From: an uncultured Halobacteriovorax sp.
Lineage (GTDB): Bacteria; Bdellovibrionota; Bacteriovoracia; Bacteriovoracales; Bacteriovoracaceae
NCBI GenBank assembly: GCA_913061265.1
Contig: CAJXVS010000004.1
Location: 248,001-312,000, forward strand
DNA: 64,000 nucleotides
Reading direction: 5' to 3'
In this document: piece after piece, positions 43,649-52,717 of the stretch
Position numbering within the stretch: position 1 is the first letter of the stretch
How the letters are laid out: every line of letters begins with the position of its first letter
Notes under the pieces: model-generated
What the model was told of the DNA's origin: nothing
The model's input: the letters and a program-made list of their open reading frames with translations, nothing else
Database searches by the model: none
Translations under genes and position numbers: made by a program

Positions 43649-44364
43649 AACACAGCTCTCAAAAGCTAGATTGGGATACTTCATTTTTTGGCATTGAATC
43701 CTTCAAGGTTATGATCGAGGAGAAGTTAGAAAGTGAAGATTTTGAAGAGATCATCTCTCAAGCTAATAATCGAGCGCCCTGCTTTATACAGATTTGCACA
43801 CCTCAAATTAGCTTTTTAGAAAAAATAAAAATAGATTCTTCAAATTTCAAATTCATGGAAGAGAACTACTTCTACGAAAAGAAGATCACTCCCTGTAAAG
43901 AATCAATCAGCCTAGAAAAAGCGACCAGAGAAGATATTCCGCAGCTAATTGACCTAGTAAAAGATAGCTTCAATATAAGCCGCTTTTACAAAGACAAAAA
44001 CATTAGCCCAATTCTATCTAGCCAACTTTATATTAAGTGGATTGAAAACTCTGTTCTAGGAAGCTTCGATGACTACTGCCTTATAAGTAAATCAGGTAAA
44101 GAGATTACAGCTTTCTCATCCATTAAAGAGCTTCCTTCAAATGAGTATAGAATCGGATTACTAGGAATTAATAAAAAACATAGAGGTAGTGGGCTCTCTT
44201 ACCAATTAATTAGCGCCATCGAACACTATTTAAAATCGGGAACCTTAAAAGTTTCAACACAAAAAGAAAACTTAGCTGCCAATAAAGTTTATACTAACTC
44301 AAATTTTAGTAAAGTTAGCACACAGGCTTTTTATCATGGCTGGTTTAAAAAGGACGAAAAATGA
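43645..44364 (+). CDS. GNAT N-acyltransferase, WecD/SpsD-like
   Basis: The 239-residue protein begins LDWDTSFFGIESFKV, the form seen in WecD-type acyltransferases that act on dTDP-4-amino sugars. It ends with a GNAT core (RIGLLGINKKHRGSGLSYQL, LKVSTQKENLAANKVY). It overlaps genes on both sides by 4 bases, placing it firmly between the NeuB-like synthase and the class III aminotransferase. It may acylate the amino group that this aminotransferase makes. Alternatively it is the WecD partner of the WecE enzyme 2 kb away. I cannot decide between these. Confidence 0.78.
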   Translation: MKHSSQKLDWDTSFFGIESFKVMIEEKLESEDFEEIISQANNRAPCFIQICTPQISFLEKIKIDSSNFKFMEENYFYEKKITPCKESISLEKATREDIPQLIDLVKDSFNISRFYKDKNISPILSSQLYIKWIENSVLGSFDDYCLISKSGKEITAFSSIKELPSNEYRIGLLGINKKHRGSGLSYQLISAIEHYLKSGTLKVSTQKENLAANKVYTNSNFSKVSTQAFYHGWFKKDEK

Positions 44365-45668
44365 AAAATAAAGGACTAAAACTTTGGGATAGAGCGATGA
44401 AAGCAATCCCAGGTGGAAATGGATTACTTTCCAAAAGACCTGATAGATATGCACCAGATATTTGGCCAACCTATTTCTCTAAAGCTAAAGGGATTAAAGT
44501 TTGGGACCTTGAAGATAACGAATATACAGATATGGCCCAAATGGGAATAGGCACCTGTATCCTTGGGTATGGCGATGATTATGTAGATTCCCAAGTCATT
44601 GATGCAGTAAAGACAGGCGTAAGTTGTACCTTAAATCCTCCTGAAGAGGTTCTCCTAGCAGAGGAATTACTTAAGCTAAATCCTTTCGCCTCTGGTGTTA
44701 GATTCGCCCGGACAGGTGGAGAGGCCATGGCAATGGCCGTAAGAATAGCGCGAACTCATTCAAAGAAAGATGTTGTTGCCTTTAGTGGATATCACGGCTG
44801 GTCTGACTGGTATCTCGCGACAAACTTAAAAGGTGATAATAAATTAAGCCAACACTTGCTCCCGGGTCTTTCCCCTAATGGTGTACCTAAGGGTTTAGAA
44901 GGAACAGCTCGTCCCTTCCTCTATAATAATGTTGAAGACCTACACAATGTAATTTCTGATGAAGTCGGTACTATCATTATTGAAGGAGCAAGGTATGACT
45001 TCCCTAAGCCCGAATTTCTTGAAGCTATTCAAAAGATAGCAAAAGAGAAAGGAATCTTAATCATAGTAGATGAGATTACTTCAGGTTGGAGGATGACTGA
45101 TGGTGGCGTTTTTAAACTGAATGGGCTGAAGCCTGATATCGTTGTCTATGGTAAAGCACTAGGAAATGGTTATGCTATTTCTGCTATTCTTGGAACTAAA
45201 GAGGTAATGGACTCTTCTCAAGACTCTTTTATCTCAAGTACTTTCTTCACTGAAAGGGTTGGGTTTGTTGCAGCTCTTGCGACTCTAAAAAGAATGCAAG
45301 AAACTAAGATCTGGGTCCAGCTAAATTCAATAGGTACAATTATTGGGGATAAGTGGCTTGAGCTCTCTAAGAAACACGGTTTAAATCTTTCAGTTACTGA
45401 CTATAAACCGCTTATTACCTTTAAGTTGGATCACGGTGATCAGAATCAAAAGTTAATAACTTTATTTACTCAGGAAATGTTAAAGAAAAAATACTTAGCA
45501 GCAAGTTCAATCTACCTAACTCTATGCCATACTGAAGATGTACTAGATGAGTACTTTAGTGCCTGTGATACGGTCTTTGAGACTATGGCTAAAGCAATAA
45601 AAGAAGATACCCTCGACTCTCTATTAGAAACAGCCCCTAGAGAAGATGGATTCAAAAGACTAAATTAG
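44361..45668 (+). CDS. Class III PLP aminotransferase (glutamate-1-semialdehyde aminomutase-like)
   Basis: The 435-residue enzyme has the fold-type I class III pattern: AIPGGNGLLSKRP at the start, FARTGGEAMAMAVRIAR, SGYHGWSDW, DEITSGWR with Asp237, and the PLP lysine in VYGKALGNGY (Lys265). It is not HemL, which would sit with heme genes. In an operon with a NeuB-like synthase and SpsF it probably aminates a terminal or keto carbon of the ulosonic acid or its precursor. Canonical legionaminic and pseudaminic pathways use DegT-type enzymes instead, so this class is unusual here. Confidence 0.85.
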   Translation: MKNKGLKLWDRAMKAIPGGNGLLSKRPDRYAPDIWPTYFSKAKGIKVWDLEDNEYTDMAQMGIGTCILGYGDDYVDSQVIDAVKTGVSCTLNPPEEVLLAEELLKLNPFASGVRFARTGGEAMAMAVRIARTHSKKDVVAFSGYHGWSDWYLATNLKGDNKLSQHLLPGLSPNGVPKGLEGTARPFLYNNVEDLHNVISDEVGTIIIEGARYDFPKPEFLEAIQKIAKEKGILIIVDEITSGWRMTDGGVFKLNGLKPDIVVYGKALGNGYAISAILGTKEVMDSSQDSFISSTFFTERVGFVAALATLKRMQETKIWVQLNSIGTIIGDKWLELSKKHGLNLSVTDYKPLITFKLDHGDQNQKLITLFTQEMLKKKYLAASSIYLTLCHTEDVLDEYFSACDTVFETMAKAIKEDTLDSLLETAPREDGFKRLN

Positions 45669-45677
45669 GAGAATATT

Positions 45678-46424
45678 TTGGTACTTATCATAATTCAAGC
45701 CAGACTAGGGTCAACGAGACTTCCAGGAAAGGTTCTTCGAAAGGCTGGTGGCCGAGAGCTTTTAGATATACAAGTTGAACGTGTTAAGAAAACTAACTGT
45801 CATGATAAGATTGTAATTGCGACTAGTACTCTTGAGACAGACAATCCAATAGAAGACTTTTGCATAGCTAGAGGGATTGAATGTTTTCGAGGTGATGAAC
45901 AGGATGTCTTACTTAGATACTATGAATGTGCTAAAAATTATAAAGCTGATACAATCATAAGACTGACTGCTGATTGCCCTCTTATTTGCTCCCAAACAAT
46001 CGATCAAGTTCATGCTCTTCATAAAGAAGAGTCATCTGACTATACCGCTAATACTGTACCATGGAATAAATCAACTTTTCCAAATGGAAGTGATGTAGAA
46101 ATATTCTCTTTCAAAACTTTAGAAAGAACCCATGAGCTCGCGACTAAACAGCAAGATAGGGAACACGTGACATTTTATATGTGGCAAAACCAAGATCTAT
46201 TTAAGACACGGCAACTTAAAAGAAACGAGAATCTTTCAAACTTTAGATACACTGTAGATTACCCTCAAGACTTACAAGTCGTAGACTTCGTTGTAAAAAA
46301 ACTTGAGGCGGAAGGGTTAGAGGGAACAGTTAAAGAAATTACTGATCTTATTGATTCAAGCGAAGAAATTAGAAAGATTAACGAAGGAATAAGCTTTGAA
46401 GCCGGTTGGGGATCTAGCTCTTAA
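45678..46424 (+). CDS. spsF: SpsF-type cytidylyltransferase
   Basis: This 248-residue nucleotidyltransferase has IIIQARLGSTRLPGKVL at the N-terminus, FRGDEQDVLLRYYECA and IIRLTADCPLI, as in SpsF of Bacillus spore polysaccharide and PseF-like enzymes. It would activate the product of the short NeuB as a CMP-sugar. The start is TTG with AGGAG six bases ahead. It ends the operon and overlaps the tail of wecE by 11 bases. Confidence 0.88.
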   Translation: MVLIIIQARLGSTRLPGKVLRKAGGRELLDIQVERVKKTNCHDKIVIATSTLETDNPIEDFCIARGIECFRGDEQDVLLRYYECAKNYKADTIIRLTADCPLICSQTIDQVHALHKEESSDYTANTVPWNKSTFPNGSDVEIFSFKTLERTHELATKQQDREHVTFYMWQNQDLFKTRQLKRNENLSNFRYTVDYPQDLQVVDFVVKKLEAEGLEGTVKEITDLIDSSEEIRKINEGISFEAGWGSSS

Positions 46425-47544
46425 AGAAATTTTTTATGACTTCAATTACTTTAGAAACATCTTTATCACTCAAGTTCATATGAAGAGGTAGTCTTACCAT
46501 TTGGCTAGATTCACTACTCGTAAACTTGTCTTCACCTACGAACTCTCCTACTTTCTTACCAAAACTTGATAAATGAAGAGGCACATAATGAGTAGTCCCC
46601 TGTATTCCATTTTCCTTAAAATAAGAAACCATTCTACTTGCTTCCTTAGAAGTACTTACTCTTAGGTAAAAAAGATGAGCATTATGTTCACAGTGAGAAG
46701 GAACCCCAGGTAAAATAACCCTTTCTTGATCTGAAAGATCTGACAGTTCACTAAAATATTTATTCCAAATCTCTAATCTTCTCTTGGTTACATCTTTATA
46801 TTTAGCAAACTGCCCATACAAAAAGGCATTTGCTAACTCTGTCGGAAGATAACTAGATCCAATATCTACCCATGAGTACTTATCAACTTCACCTCTTAAA
46901 AAGTGCTTACGATTAGTTCCTTTCTCACGAATAACCTCAGCTCTCTTAAAAAGCTCTTCATTAGAACAGAAGAGAGCTCCCCCTTCTCCACAATGAATAT
47001 TCTTAGTTTGCTGAAAACTTATAGCCCCGAGATGGCCAATACCACCTAAATACTGGCCCTTATATTTTGCATCAATTCCTTGCGCCGCATCTTCAATCAC
47101 AAAGATATCTTTTGCGTTCGCAATTTCCATTATCTGATCCATCTCGCAAGAGACTCCAGCATAATGAACAGGTATAATGGCCTTGGTTTTTTTCGTAATA
47201 GCTGACTCAATCAACGTCTCATTAATATTTAAAGTATCTTTTCTAATATCGACATATTTGAGCCTTGCTCCTCTTAAAACAAAAGCGTTAGCAGTTGAAG
47301 TAAATGTAAAGGAAGGCAGTATGACCTCGTCCCCTTCTTTAATATCAGCTAAAATGGCTGCCATTTCTAGCGAGTGGGTACAAGAAGGAGTAATGAGAGA
47401 GTAATCTAAAGAGAACTTTTCTTTAAAAAACGAGGATAATTTTTCTGAAAATTGACCATCTCCAGCGAAATTCCTTTTTTCAAAGACCTCTTGAATAAAC
47501 TTTTCTTCAAGGCCTGAGATATATGGTTCAGTAAACTTAATCAT
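46414..47544 (-). CDS. wecE: dTDP-4-amino-4,6-dideoxygalactose transaminase
   Basis: This 376-residue DegT-family enzyme has the WecE/RffA signature EKGTNRKHFLRGEVDKYSW followed by VDIGSSYLPTELANA. It also has the PLP lysine in FQQTKNIHCGEGGA (Lys181) and EDAAQGIDA (151-159). It should convert dTDP-4-keto-6-deoxyglucose to dTDP-Fuc4N. It is a single minus-strand gene between two plus-strand operons. The acyl group may come from a WecD-like GNAT (43645 or 47695) or from the formyltransferase at 48280. Confidence 0.93.
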   Translation of the reverse strand: MIKFTEPYISGLEEKFIQEVFEKRNFAGDGQFSEKLSSFFKEKFSLDYSLITPSCTHSLEMAAILADIKEGDEVILPSFTFTSTANAFVLRGARLKYVDIRKDTLNINETLIESAITKKTKAIIPVHYAGVSCEMDQIMEIANAKDIFVIEDAAQGIDAKYKGQYLGGIGHLGAISFQQTKNIHCGEGGALFCSNEELFKRAEVIREKGTNRKHFLRGEVDKYSWVDIGSSYLPTELANAFLYGQFAKYKDVTKRRLEIWNKYFSELSDLSDQERVILPGVPSHCEHNAHLFYLRVSTSKEASRMVSYFKENGIQGTTHYVPLHLSSFGKKVGEFVGEDKFTSSESSQMVRLPLHMNLSDKDVSKVIEVIKNFFKS

Positions 47545-47694
47545 TTCTAGTTGCTTCTCATTGTTGTTAAGCAGAACCTATCATAAAAGCTTTTATTGTC
47601 CATCCAGAACGCGGCGCGAAATTCATAAGGATTATCAATTTCTTATAATAGAGTTAGAATTAAAATCTCCCTTTACTAAAATTGTAGGTTCCAC
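47545..47694. promoter_or_regulatory. Divergent intergenic region between wecE and a GNAT gene
   Basis: This 150-base gap must hold promoters in both directions. On the plus strand a perfect TATAAT (47644-47649) is preceded 16 bases earlier by TTCATA (47622-47627), a 4 of 6 match to the -35 box. The start codon lies 45 bases downstream of this -10. On the minus strand I see no clear pair. Confidence 0.4.
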
Positions 47695-48267
47695 ATGAAT
47701 AGAGCAAAAATGATAGGTAACAAGGTCTACTTAAGACCCATCGAGTTAAGCGATGTCGACAACGGATGGCATGAGTGGATCAACGATGAACTTGCTACTG
47801 GCGGCCTCGTTGGGAACTACCCAGTAACTAAAGGTGAGCTGATTCAGTATTATGAAAAAAATGCTCTTCCCCCAAATTCAGTTATGTTTGCGATTTGCGA
47901 CGTCCAAAGTGATGAATATGTTGGAAACTGTCGTCTAGGGAATATTAATTGGATTGATAGAAATTGCACTTATGGAAGACTGATTGGAAATCCGAACTAT
48001 AGAAATAAAGGTGTTGGAACAGAGGTTCTTGAACTTATGTTTAGATATGGCTTTCATTCTCTAGGTTTAGAGAGGATTTATAGCGGAGCCGTTTCTTGCA
48101 ATATTGCTTCTATTAAAAACAATGAAAAGTTTGGAATGAAGGTGGAAGGGACTCAAAAGAAAACAACTTTTAGAAATGGAACTTACTACGACACCGTAAT
48201 GTTAGCCATGTTAAGAGAAGAGTTTGATGCTCTTTACGGACCTTCTAAAAATGTCTTTGAAAAATAA
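47695..48267 (+). CDS. GNAT acetyltransferase, RimJ/RimL-like
   Basis: The 190-residue protein is a compact GNAT enzyme: VYLRPIELSDVD start, acetyl-CoA site in NPNYRNKGVGTEVLELM, and the common ending VSCNIASIKNNEKFGM. Related enzymes (PseH, WecD-like) acetylate amino sugars in polysaccharide pathways. It stands between wecE and the sugar formyltransferase, so the 4-amino group of dTDP-Fuc4N is one candidate acceptor; the missing LegH step is another. The gene 12 bases downstream is on the same strand. Confidence 0.82.
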   Translation: MNRAKMIGNKVYLRPIELSDVDNGWHEWINDELATGGLVGNYPVTKGELIQYYEKNALPPNSVMFAICDVQSDEYVGNCRLGNINWIDRNCTYGRLIGNPNYRNKGVGTEVLELMFRYGFHSLGLERIYSGAVSCNIASIKNNEKFGMKVEGTQKKTTFRNGTYYDTVMLAMLREEFDALYGPSKNVFEK

Positions 48268-48279
48268 AGTTTTCTACAA

Positions 48280-49275
48280 ATGAAAATATTTTTAGTCGGT
48301 AATAAAGGTCCCATGGGTCCCATTTTAGAGAGTCTTCTAAAGAGAAGTGATATCCAAATAGTTGGGCTTCTCACTAAAGAGGTTTCTTTAAAAAGGAAAA
48401 TTAAGGATTCTATAAAAAGCTCTCTGGCTTTTTTTAATATAACTCTTGGAAATAGTTTTGAACTAAAGGACCTATACGAAGATTTCCCAAATCCTATAAG
48501 GATAGCGAAGAAAAATAAAATACCTATTTATTCTTCAAAAGTATTAAAAACGTCAGTATTTAAAAGTGCCTTAATTAGTCTTAAGCCTGAATTAATAATC
48601 ATGGCTGGATTTCATAAGCTCATTCCGGATAGCCTATTAGATATTCCCAAAAGAGGATTTATTAACTTTCACCCTTCGCTTCTACCTAAGTATAGAGGTG
48701 GTACACCAAATAGATGGGTTTTATTTAATGATGAGAAGGAATCAGGAGTTACCGCCCATTTTGTTGATAAGAGCTTTGATACGGGTAAAATAATACTTCA
48801 AGATAAATTCCCTATAGAAGATGATGATAACTTAGGGGACTTAGAAACTAAATCTGCCTTATTAATGGCAAATCTATCTAATGAAATTATCACAAGGTCT
48901 CTCAAAGCTCCCTTAGCAAGTTTGCCACAAGATAATTCAATCTCTTCCTATGATAAGTCTTTCAAAGGCGTTCATGTTAAACTAAATCCAAACTACTCTT
49001 TTAAAGAAACCAATAACCAATTAAGGGCTATTCAACCTAAATCTGGAATCTCTTTTGATTTTCAGAATCTTTCTTTTTGTATTTGGAAAATTAAAGAAAT
49101 GAATATTGATCTTAAAACGGACGAGAGCTTGTTCATACTCAATGGTTGTTTGGTCTTTAAATTGTCAGACTGCTTTATTGCTCTAGAAGAGTTTCTATTT
49201 AAAGGAAAAGTCGTTAATTCAAATCAAATAATTGAGCATTATAAACTGCGCGAACGACTAAAAAACCTTTCGTAG
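48280..49275 (+). CDS. Sugar N-formyltransferase (methionyl-tRNA formyltransferase-like)
   Basis: The 331-residue protein has the formyltransferase core with the catalytic Asn-His-Asp set in INFHPSLLPKYRGG and SFDTGKIIL. This N-terminal domain is followed by a smaller C-terminal region, of a length like that of sugar N-formyltransferases (VioF, WlaRD). It should use N10-formyltetrahydrofolate to formylate an amino sugar such as dTDP-Fuc4N. The wecE gene nearby fits. The 3' end overlaps the tail of the opposite GT-C gene by 37 bases. True Met-tRNA formyltransferase is unlikely, since it is usually with def. Confidence 0.85.
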   Translation: MKIFLVGNKGPMGPILESLLKRSDIQIVGLLTKEVSLKRKIKDSIKSSLAFFNITLGNSFELKDLYEDFPNPIRIAKKNKIPIYSSKVLKTSVFKSALISLKPELIIMAGFHKLIPDSLLDIPKRGFINFHPSLLPKYRGGTPNRWVLFNDEKESGVTAHFVDKSFDTGKIILQDKFPIEDDDNLGDLETKSALLMANLSNEIITRSLKAPLASLPQDNSISSYDKSFKGVHVKLNPNYSFKETNNQLRAIQPKSGISFDFQNLSFCIWKIKEMNIDLKTDESLFILNGCLVFKLSDCFIALEEFLFKGKVVNSNQIIEHYKLRERLKNLS

Positions 49276-50606
49276 AACCTATCAAATATTGGAATCAAAA
49301 TTAAAGCAAAGCAAATCTCAATGGGAAGTCTATAGCGAGATGCATTCACTACCGGCCCAGTTAAGGCCAGAAAATACAATAAATAACAAAACATAAAGAG
49401 ACTAGCTCCAAAATAGAGACGACTTCCTTTACCTAATTCATAAACACTTAACACTTGTAAAAATCTAAAGATGAGTAGTCCAGCAACGGACGGAATCATT
49501 AAGAACAAGTAAAGCCTATTATCACGATGAAATAAAAAGTTAAAAAGTTTCCCTAAGAAGGAGTCCCCTTTTGAATTATAAAATCCAGGTCTTTTCATGT
49601 TTACTAATAAAGCTGCAGAGGTAATCCCTGGAGCAAAAATATTAAGAACACTACCCCTAATCCATGCGTTCAAGATATTAAGAGGTTTTTCCTTTAAAAG
49701 AAGTTCCTTGCCCGCTTCAACCTGATGGGCACTTATTTCAAAAGCATTTAGGCCATCTAATGAGATTCCTTTTCTATCTATAAAGTCCTCAAACTCTAGC
49801 CTTGTAATAGCAACTTCACTTTCCCAAGAGCTACCCTTCGAGTAACTCCTAATGAGAGGTAAATACCAGCTCATAATATTTACCCCTTTTTGAGAGGTAA
49901 ATTCCCAGGCTCCATATTTTTGATGGTTTCTAAATAACCAAGGTGAAATTAAAATTTGAGAAGTAAGAATAGAAAGAATCAAGAAACTTATCGCCTTCTT
50001 TGGTTTCTTTTTAGAGAAGAGAAACAGCATTAGATAAATAGGAGCACAGTAGATAAGAAACTGAGTTATTGGTTTAACTAGTGTCGCTAGTCCTAAGAAG
50101 AAAAAGGCCCAGATTAATGACTTCATGGATTCATTTTTTAAAATTTTCAAGTAATTCAGTAAAAAGAGCGTTAGGAAAAATATAAAAAGTGTATCTGTTA
50201 AAATTAGCCCAGAATGAACAATGAGATTAGTATTAAAAATTGTAATTAGCCCTATTAGCCAGGCAACTTTAGAACTGAATATTCCTGCAATTTTATAAAA
50301 TAGAACTACTGTTACTGAGTCGATTACTACTTGAAAAAATAACATCGCAGCAATTGAAAACTTTCCAAAAAGAAGAGTAAATAATCCAAAGATACTTCCA
50401 TATATAGGAAGTCTTTCCGGATCGTTATACCCAAGACCATTTGCTATATCCTGAGCGATCTTAATATACATTACTGAGTCTGGAGCTTGGTAGTTTTGCC
50501 AATCTCCTAGGTTCAAAACAAGAAACAATACTCTTGTGCAAAGCGCCCAGAGGAACAACTTTTTTTCAGTATTTTCTAAAAAATAGGTTTCAAGTTTTTT
50601 TAGCAT
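49239..50606 (-). CDS. Polytopic GT-C family glycosyltransferase (ArnT/GT39-like)
   Basis: The protein has about 455 residues from the ATG at 50606, with GGAAG just before it. A longer frame to 50747 would run into the divergent gmd gene and is rejected. About ten membrane segments are visible, with an external loop motif QAPDSVMYIKIAQDIANGLG after the first segment, where GT-C enzymes place their catalytic acidic residues. It should move a sugar from a polyprenyl-phosphate donor at the periplasmic side. Its gene faces the formyltransferase tail-to-tail. Specificity is unknown. Confidence 0.8.
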   Translation of the reverse strand: MLKKLETYFLENTEKKLFLWALCTRVLFLVLNLGDWQNYQAPDSVMYIKIAQDIANGLGYNDPERLPIYGSIFGLFTLLFGKFSIAAMLFFQVVIDSVTVVLFYKIAGIFSSKVAWLIGLITIFNTNLIVHSGLILTDTLFIFFLTLFLLNYLKILKNESMKSLIWAFFFLGLATLVKPITQFLIYCAPIYLMLFLFSKKKPKKAISFLILSILTSQILISPWLFRNHQKYGAWEFTSQKGVNIMSWYLPLIRSYSKGSSWESEVAITRLEFEDFIDRKGISLDGLNAFEISAHQVEAGKELLLKEKPLNILNAWIRGSVLNIFAPGITSAALLVNMKRPGFYNSKGDSFLGKLFNFLFHRDNRLYLFLMIPSVAGLLIFRFLQVLSVYELGKGSRLYFGASLFMFCYLLYFLALTGPVVNASRYRLPIEICFALILIPIFDRFYERFFSRSRSL

Positions 50607-50718
50607 AATCTTCCAATACTTTAGCAATTTTAAACCATTGCGCACAACGACATTATAGAAGGAGTAAATACCCAAACTTGCTTTTATTAGGTATAAAGAT
50701 GCCTTCGTCGAGGTAAAA
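50607..50718. promoter_or_regulatory. Divergent intergenic region between a GT-C gene and gmd
   Basis: This 112-base gap should carry the promoter of the long gmd operon. A TATAAA (50692-50697) stands about 22 bases before the gmd ATG but has no good -35 box at 16-18 bases, so it may only be AT-rich sequence. Confidence 0.25.
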
Positions 50719-51765
50719 ATGAAAAAAGCATTAATAACCGGTATCACCGGCCAGGACGGAGCTTACTTAGCTGAGCTTCTATTATCAAAAGGCTATGAAG
50801 TTCATGGTGTAAAAAGAAGAAGCTCTTCTTTTAATACAAGTAGGATTGATCACCTCTATGAAGATCCACATAAAAAAGATGTTAAGCTACACCTACATTA
50901 CGGCGATCTTACAGATTCAACTAACCTCATAAGGCTTGTTCAAGAAATTAGACCTGATGAGATTTATAATTTAGGAGCAATGAGCCACGTTCACGTTTCA
51001 TTTGATTCTCCAGAATATACCGCAAATACAGATGCCATCGGAACATTAAGATTGCTTGAGGCTATTCGTATTTGTGGATTAGAAAAAACATGCCGTTTTT
51101 ACCAAGCCTCCACGTCAGAGCTCTATGGTCTTGTTCAGGAAACTCCTCAAAAAGAAACGACACCTTTTTATCCTAGAAGTCCTTACGCTGTAGCAAAAAT
51201 GTATGCCTATTGGATCACTATTAACTATCGTGAAGCCTATGGTATTTATGCGTGTAATGGAATCCTCTTCAATCACGAATCACCTATCCGTGGCGAAACT
51301 TTTGTAACTAGAAAAATAACCATGGCTGCAGCGGCTATTAGCCTAGGAAAGCAAGATTGCCTTTACTTAGGCAACTTAGATGCAAAACGTGACTGGGGCT
51401 ATGCTAAGGAATACGTTGAGGGAATGTGGCTAATGCTTCAACAAGATGAAGCAGACGATTTTGTTCTAGCTACTGGAAAAACAATTCCTGTTCGTGAGTT
51501 TGTTGAGATGTCATTCAAGCACGCTGGCATTGCCATCGAGTGGCAAGGAGAACAAGGCACAATCAATGAACTCGGTATAAACAAAGCGACCGGTAAAACA
51601 ATTATTAAAGTGGACCCTGAATATTTTAGGCCTACAGAGGTTGAACTTCTAGTTGGAGACCCCTCTAAGGCAAAAGAAAAGCTAGACTGGGAACCAAAGA
51701 CAACAATTGAAGAGCTATCAAAACTGATGATTGATTCAGATCTTAAGGAACTTAACAGAAAATGA
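50719..51765 (+). CDS. gmd: GDP-mannose 4,6-dehydratase
   Basis: This 348-residue SDR has [17 protein letters not shown] at the N-terminus, [22 protein letters not shown] and [12 protein letters not shown], all diagnostic of Gmd. It makes GDP-4-keto-6-deoxymannose. The next gene, fcl, overlaps by 4 bases, so GDP-L-fucose is the expected product of the pair. It is the first gene of an eight-gene plus-strand run ending with the Wzy/WaaL-type protein. Confidence 0.97.
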   Translation: MKKALITGITGQDGAYLAELLLSKGYEVHGVKRRSSSFNTSRIDHLYEDPHKKDVKLHLHYGDLTDSTNLIRLVQEIRPDEIYNLGAMSHVHVSFDSPEYTANTDAIGTLRLLEAIRICGLEKTCRFYQASTSELYGLVQETPQKETTPFYPRSPYAVAKMYAYWITINYREAYGIYACNGILFNHESPIRGETFVTRKITMAAAAISLGKQDCLYLGNLDAKRDWGYAKEYVEGMWLMLQQDEADDFVLATGKTIPVREFVEMSFKHAGIAIEWQGEQGTINELGINKATGKTIIKVDPEYFRPTEVELLVGDPSKAKEKLDWEPKTTIEELSKLMIDSDLKELNRK

Positions 51766-52703
51766 AGCAATCAGATAAGATACTAATTCTTGGATCAAAA
51801 GGAATGGTTGGCTCTGCTATCGTTAGAAACCTGCAGTCCGATAATTTTTCAAACCTTCTTACTCCAGGAAGAAGTGAGCTTGACCTTTTAAGCCAAAAGG
51901 AAACTTTAGAATACTTCATGGCCAATAAGCCTGACCATGTGGTTTTAGCCGCTGCGAAAGTTGGTGGAATAGTTGCAAATAATACATATAGGGCAGACTA
52001 TTTGATCGAGAACCTTTCCATTCAAAACAATGTATTTGAAGCCTGCTTTAAAGCAGATGTAGATAAGCTACTTTTTCTCGGAAGTTCATGTATCTACCCC
52101 AAGAATTCAGAGCAGCCTATAAGAGAAGAGTCATTACTTACAGGACCTTTAGAGCCTACTAATGAGCCTTATGCTATCGCTAAAATAGCGGGACTCAAAC
52201 TCGCTGAGAATTATAAACGACAATATGGTAAAAACTATATGTCTGTTATGCCTACAAATCTTTTTGGTGAGAATGATTATTTTCATCCAGAGAAGAGTCA
52301 TGTCATTCCTGGTCTAATAGCTAGAATGGATGATGCCATTAAAAAGGACCAAGATGAATTTTCAATTTGGGGTTCAGGAAATCCAAAGCGAGAATTTCTC
52401 TATGTAGACGATATGGCGCAAGCTTGTGTCACCGTTTTGAAGCACGAAGGAGACCTTCCCTACTTTCTCAATGTAGGAACAGGAGAAGACATCTCAATCA
52501 AAGAAGTTGCTCAGATCATAGCCAAAGAAATGGGTTTTAAAGGAAAACTGGTTTTCGACACATCAAAGCCAGATGGAATGATGAGAAAGCTACTAGATGT
52601 ATCAAAAATTAAAGCTCTTGGTTGGTCTCCGAAAATAGGTTTTCAAGAAGGGATAAAGAAATCAATTGAATTTTACTACTCTACTGATAACTTACGAAGA
52701 TAG
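51762..52703 (+). CDS. fcl: GDP-L-fucose synthase
   Basis: This 313-residue epimerase/reductase has [43 protein letters not shown] and [12 protein letters not shown], the standard Fcl/WcaG signatures. It turns the Gmd product into GDP-L-fucose. A fucosyltransferase is expected among the GT4 enzymes of the locus. None of the visible proteins is a clear GT10 or GT11 type. Confidence 0.96.
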   Translation: MKQSDKILILGSKGMVGSAIVRNLQSDNFSNLLTPGRSELDLLSQKETLEYFMANKPDHVVLAAAKVGGIVANNTYRADYLIENLSIQNNVFEACFKADVDKLLFLGSSCIYPKNSEQPIREESLLTGPLEPTNEPYAIAKIAGLKLAENYKRQYGKNYMSVMPTNLFGENDYFHPEKSHVIPGLIARMDDAIKKDQDEFSIWGSGNPKREFLYVDDMAQACVTVLKHEGDLPYFLNVGTGEDISIKEVAQIIAKEMGFKGKLVFDTSKPDGMMRKLLDVSKIKALGWSPKIGFQEGIKKSIEFYYSTDNLRR

Positions 52704-52717
52704 GTCTGAAATCAAAT

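Noticed and set aside
50607-50747. Longer N-terminus for the GT-C gene at 49239
   Set aside because: It would overlap the divergent gmd start and adds residues before the first sensible membrane segment; ATG 50606 has GGAAG before it.
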